A DNA stretch of 6,663 bases from Pseudomonadota bacterium. GTDB lineage: Bacteria > Myxococcota_A > Bradymonadia > UBA4248. Position 1 is the stretch's first letter. Every line of letters begins with the position of its first letter. The position numbers were made by a program, and so were the translations under genes. The notes under the pieces are model-generated. The model saw nothing but the letters and a program-made list of their open reading frames with translations. It made no database searches and was not told the origin of the DNA. The stretch is from assembly GCA_009786045.1 (NCBI GenBank), contig WQTY01000122.1, forward strand, positions 1 to 6,663. Direction: 5' to 3'. This document shows positions 6,543-6,663 of this stretch, piece by piece.

Positions 6543-6663
6543 TTTTTTGACGAGGGGGCAGTTGCCCCCTGCGCCGCTATGGGCGCACCCGCGCCCATAC
6601 GCGTCTACCCCCTCTGCGGGCCTCAAACGCCGGCCCGCAACGCCCGCTCTTTTTTGTGGGGGA
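6543..6663. repeat. Right border hairpin array, inverted relative to the left border
   Basis: After T6 (6543-6548) come three perfect hairpins. AGGGGGCA (6553-6560) pairs with TGCCCCCT (6563-6570) around GT. TATGGGCGC (6578-6586) pairs with GCGCCCATA (6591-6599) around ACCC. TGCGGGCC (6615-6622) pairs with GGCCCGCA (6632-6639) around 9 nt. A second T6 (6650-6655) followed by GTGGGGGA begins what looks like a further unit, cut by the window end; the two T6 runs are 107 bp apart. T-run, then a G5/C5 hairpin with a 2-nt gap, then two more hairpins is the same order as the left border read on the minus strand. This points to one repeat family placed in opposite orientations. No gene is seen in it. 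Confidence 0.65.
6616..6655 (+). terminator. Weak rightward terminator-like structure
   Basis: GCGGGC (6616-6621) can pair with GCCCGC (6642-6647) as an alternative to the local hairpin, and is followed by TCTTTTTT (6648-6655). This resembles an intrinsic terminator for rightward transcription, but no plus-strand gene precedes it in the window. It may be part of the repeat unit only. Confidence 0.2.

Noticed and set aside
6517..6548. Rightward intrinsic terminator (bulged hairpin plus T6)
   Set aside because: The stem is short and bulged, the T-run is five bases away, and no plus-strand gene precedes it. The bases also fit a direct repeat and a repeat-border T-run.

Overview
The window holds one complete tripartite RND-type efflux operon, all on the minus strand and transcribed from right to left: periplasmic adaptor lipoprotein (6317 to 5136), inner-membrane RND permease (4980 to 1753), and TolC-family outer-membrane channel (1742 to 90). 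A lipoprotein signal peptide, an RND pump and an OEP-type channel show a diderm (Gram-negative-type) bacterium. The proteins have no feature that lets me name a phylum. The permease carries the TM4 VDNA / TM10 VNNA signature, found widely outside the classical enterobacterial AcrB group.

Layout from right to left. At 6543-6663 is a GC-rich block of consecutive perfect hairpins ending in a T6 run and the start of a further repeat unit. From about 6380 to 6540 lies the AT-rich control region. It has a good sigma70-like promoter (TTGACG-17 bp-TATTGT, minus strand) and, upstream of it, two direct repeats of 11-bp period and a small inverted repeat. The three genes follow. The adaptor and permease are separated by 155 bp containing a strong imperfect hairpin just after the adaptor stop. 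The permease and channel are tightly coupled, with 10 bp between stop and preferred start and the channel's Shine-Dalgarno touching the permease stop codon. Beyond the channel gene, 1-70 is another almost continuous run of three hairpins, opposite in orientation to the right-hand block.

How the genes work together: the adaptor (predicted inner-membrane-anchored by its lipid, Asp at +2) bridges the proton-driven RND trimer and the outer-membrane channel trimer, so one operon encodes a complete pump from inner membrane to exterior. Substrate cannot be read from sequence. No regulator gene is present.

I do not see a convincing new biological system in the protein-coding content. The points most worth a second look are the inverted hairpin-array borders, the intra-operon RNA hairpin whose wobble pair fits only the operon mRNA, the 11-bp-period direct repeat upstream of the promoter, and a long Gly/Met-rich insertion predicted to lie in the extracellular loop of the channel.
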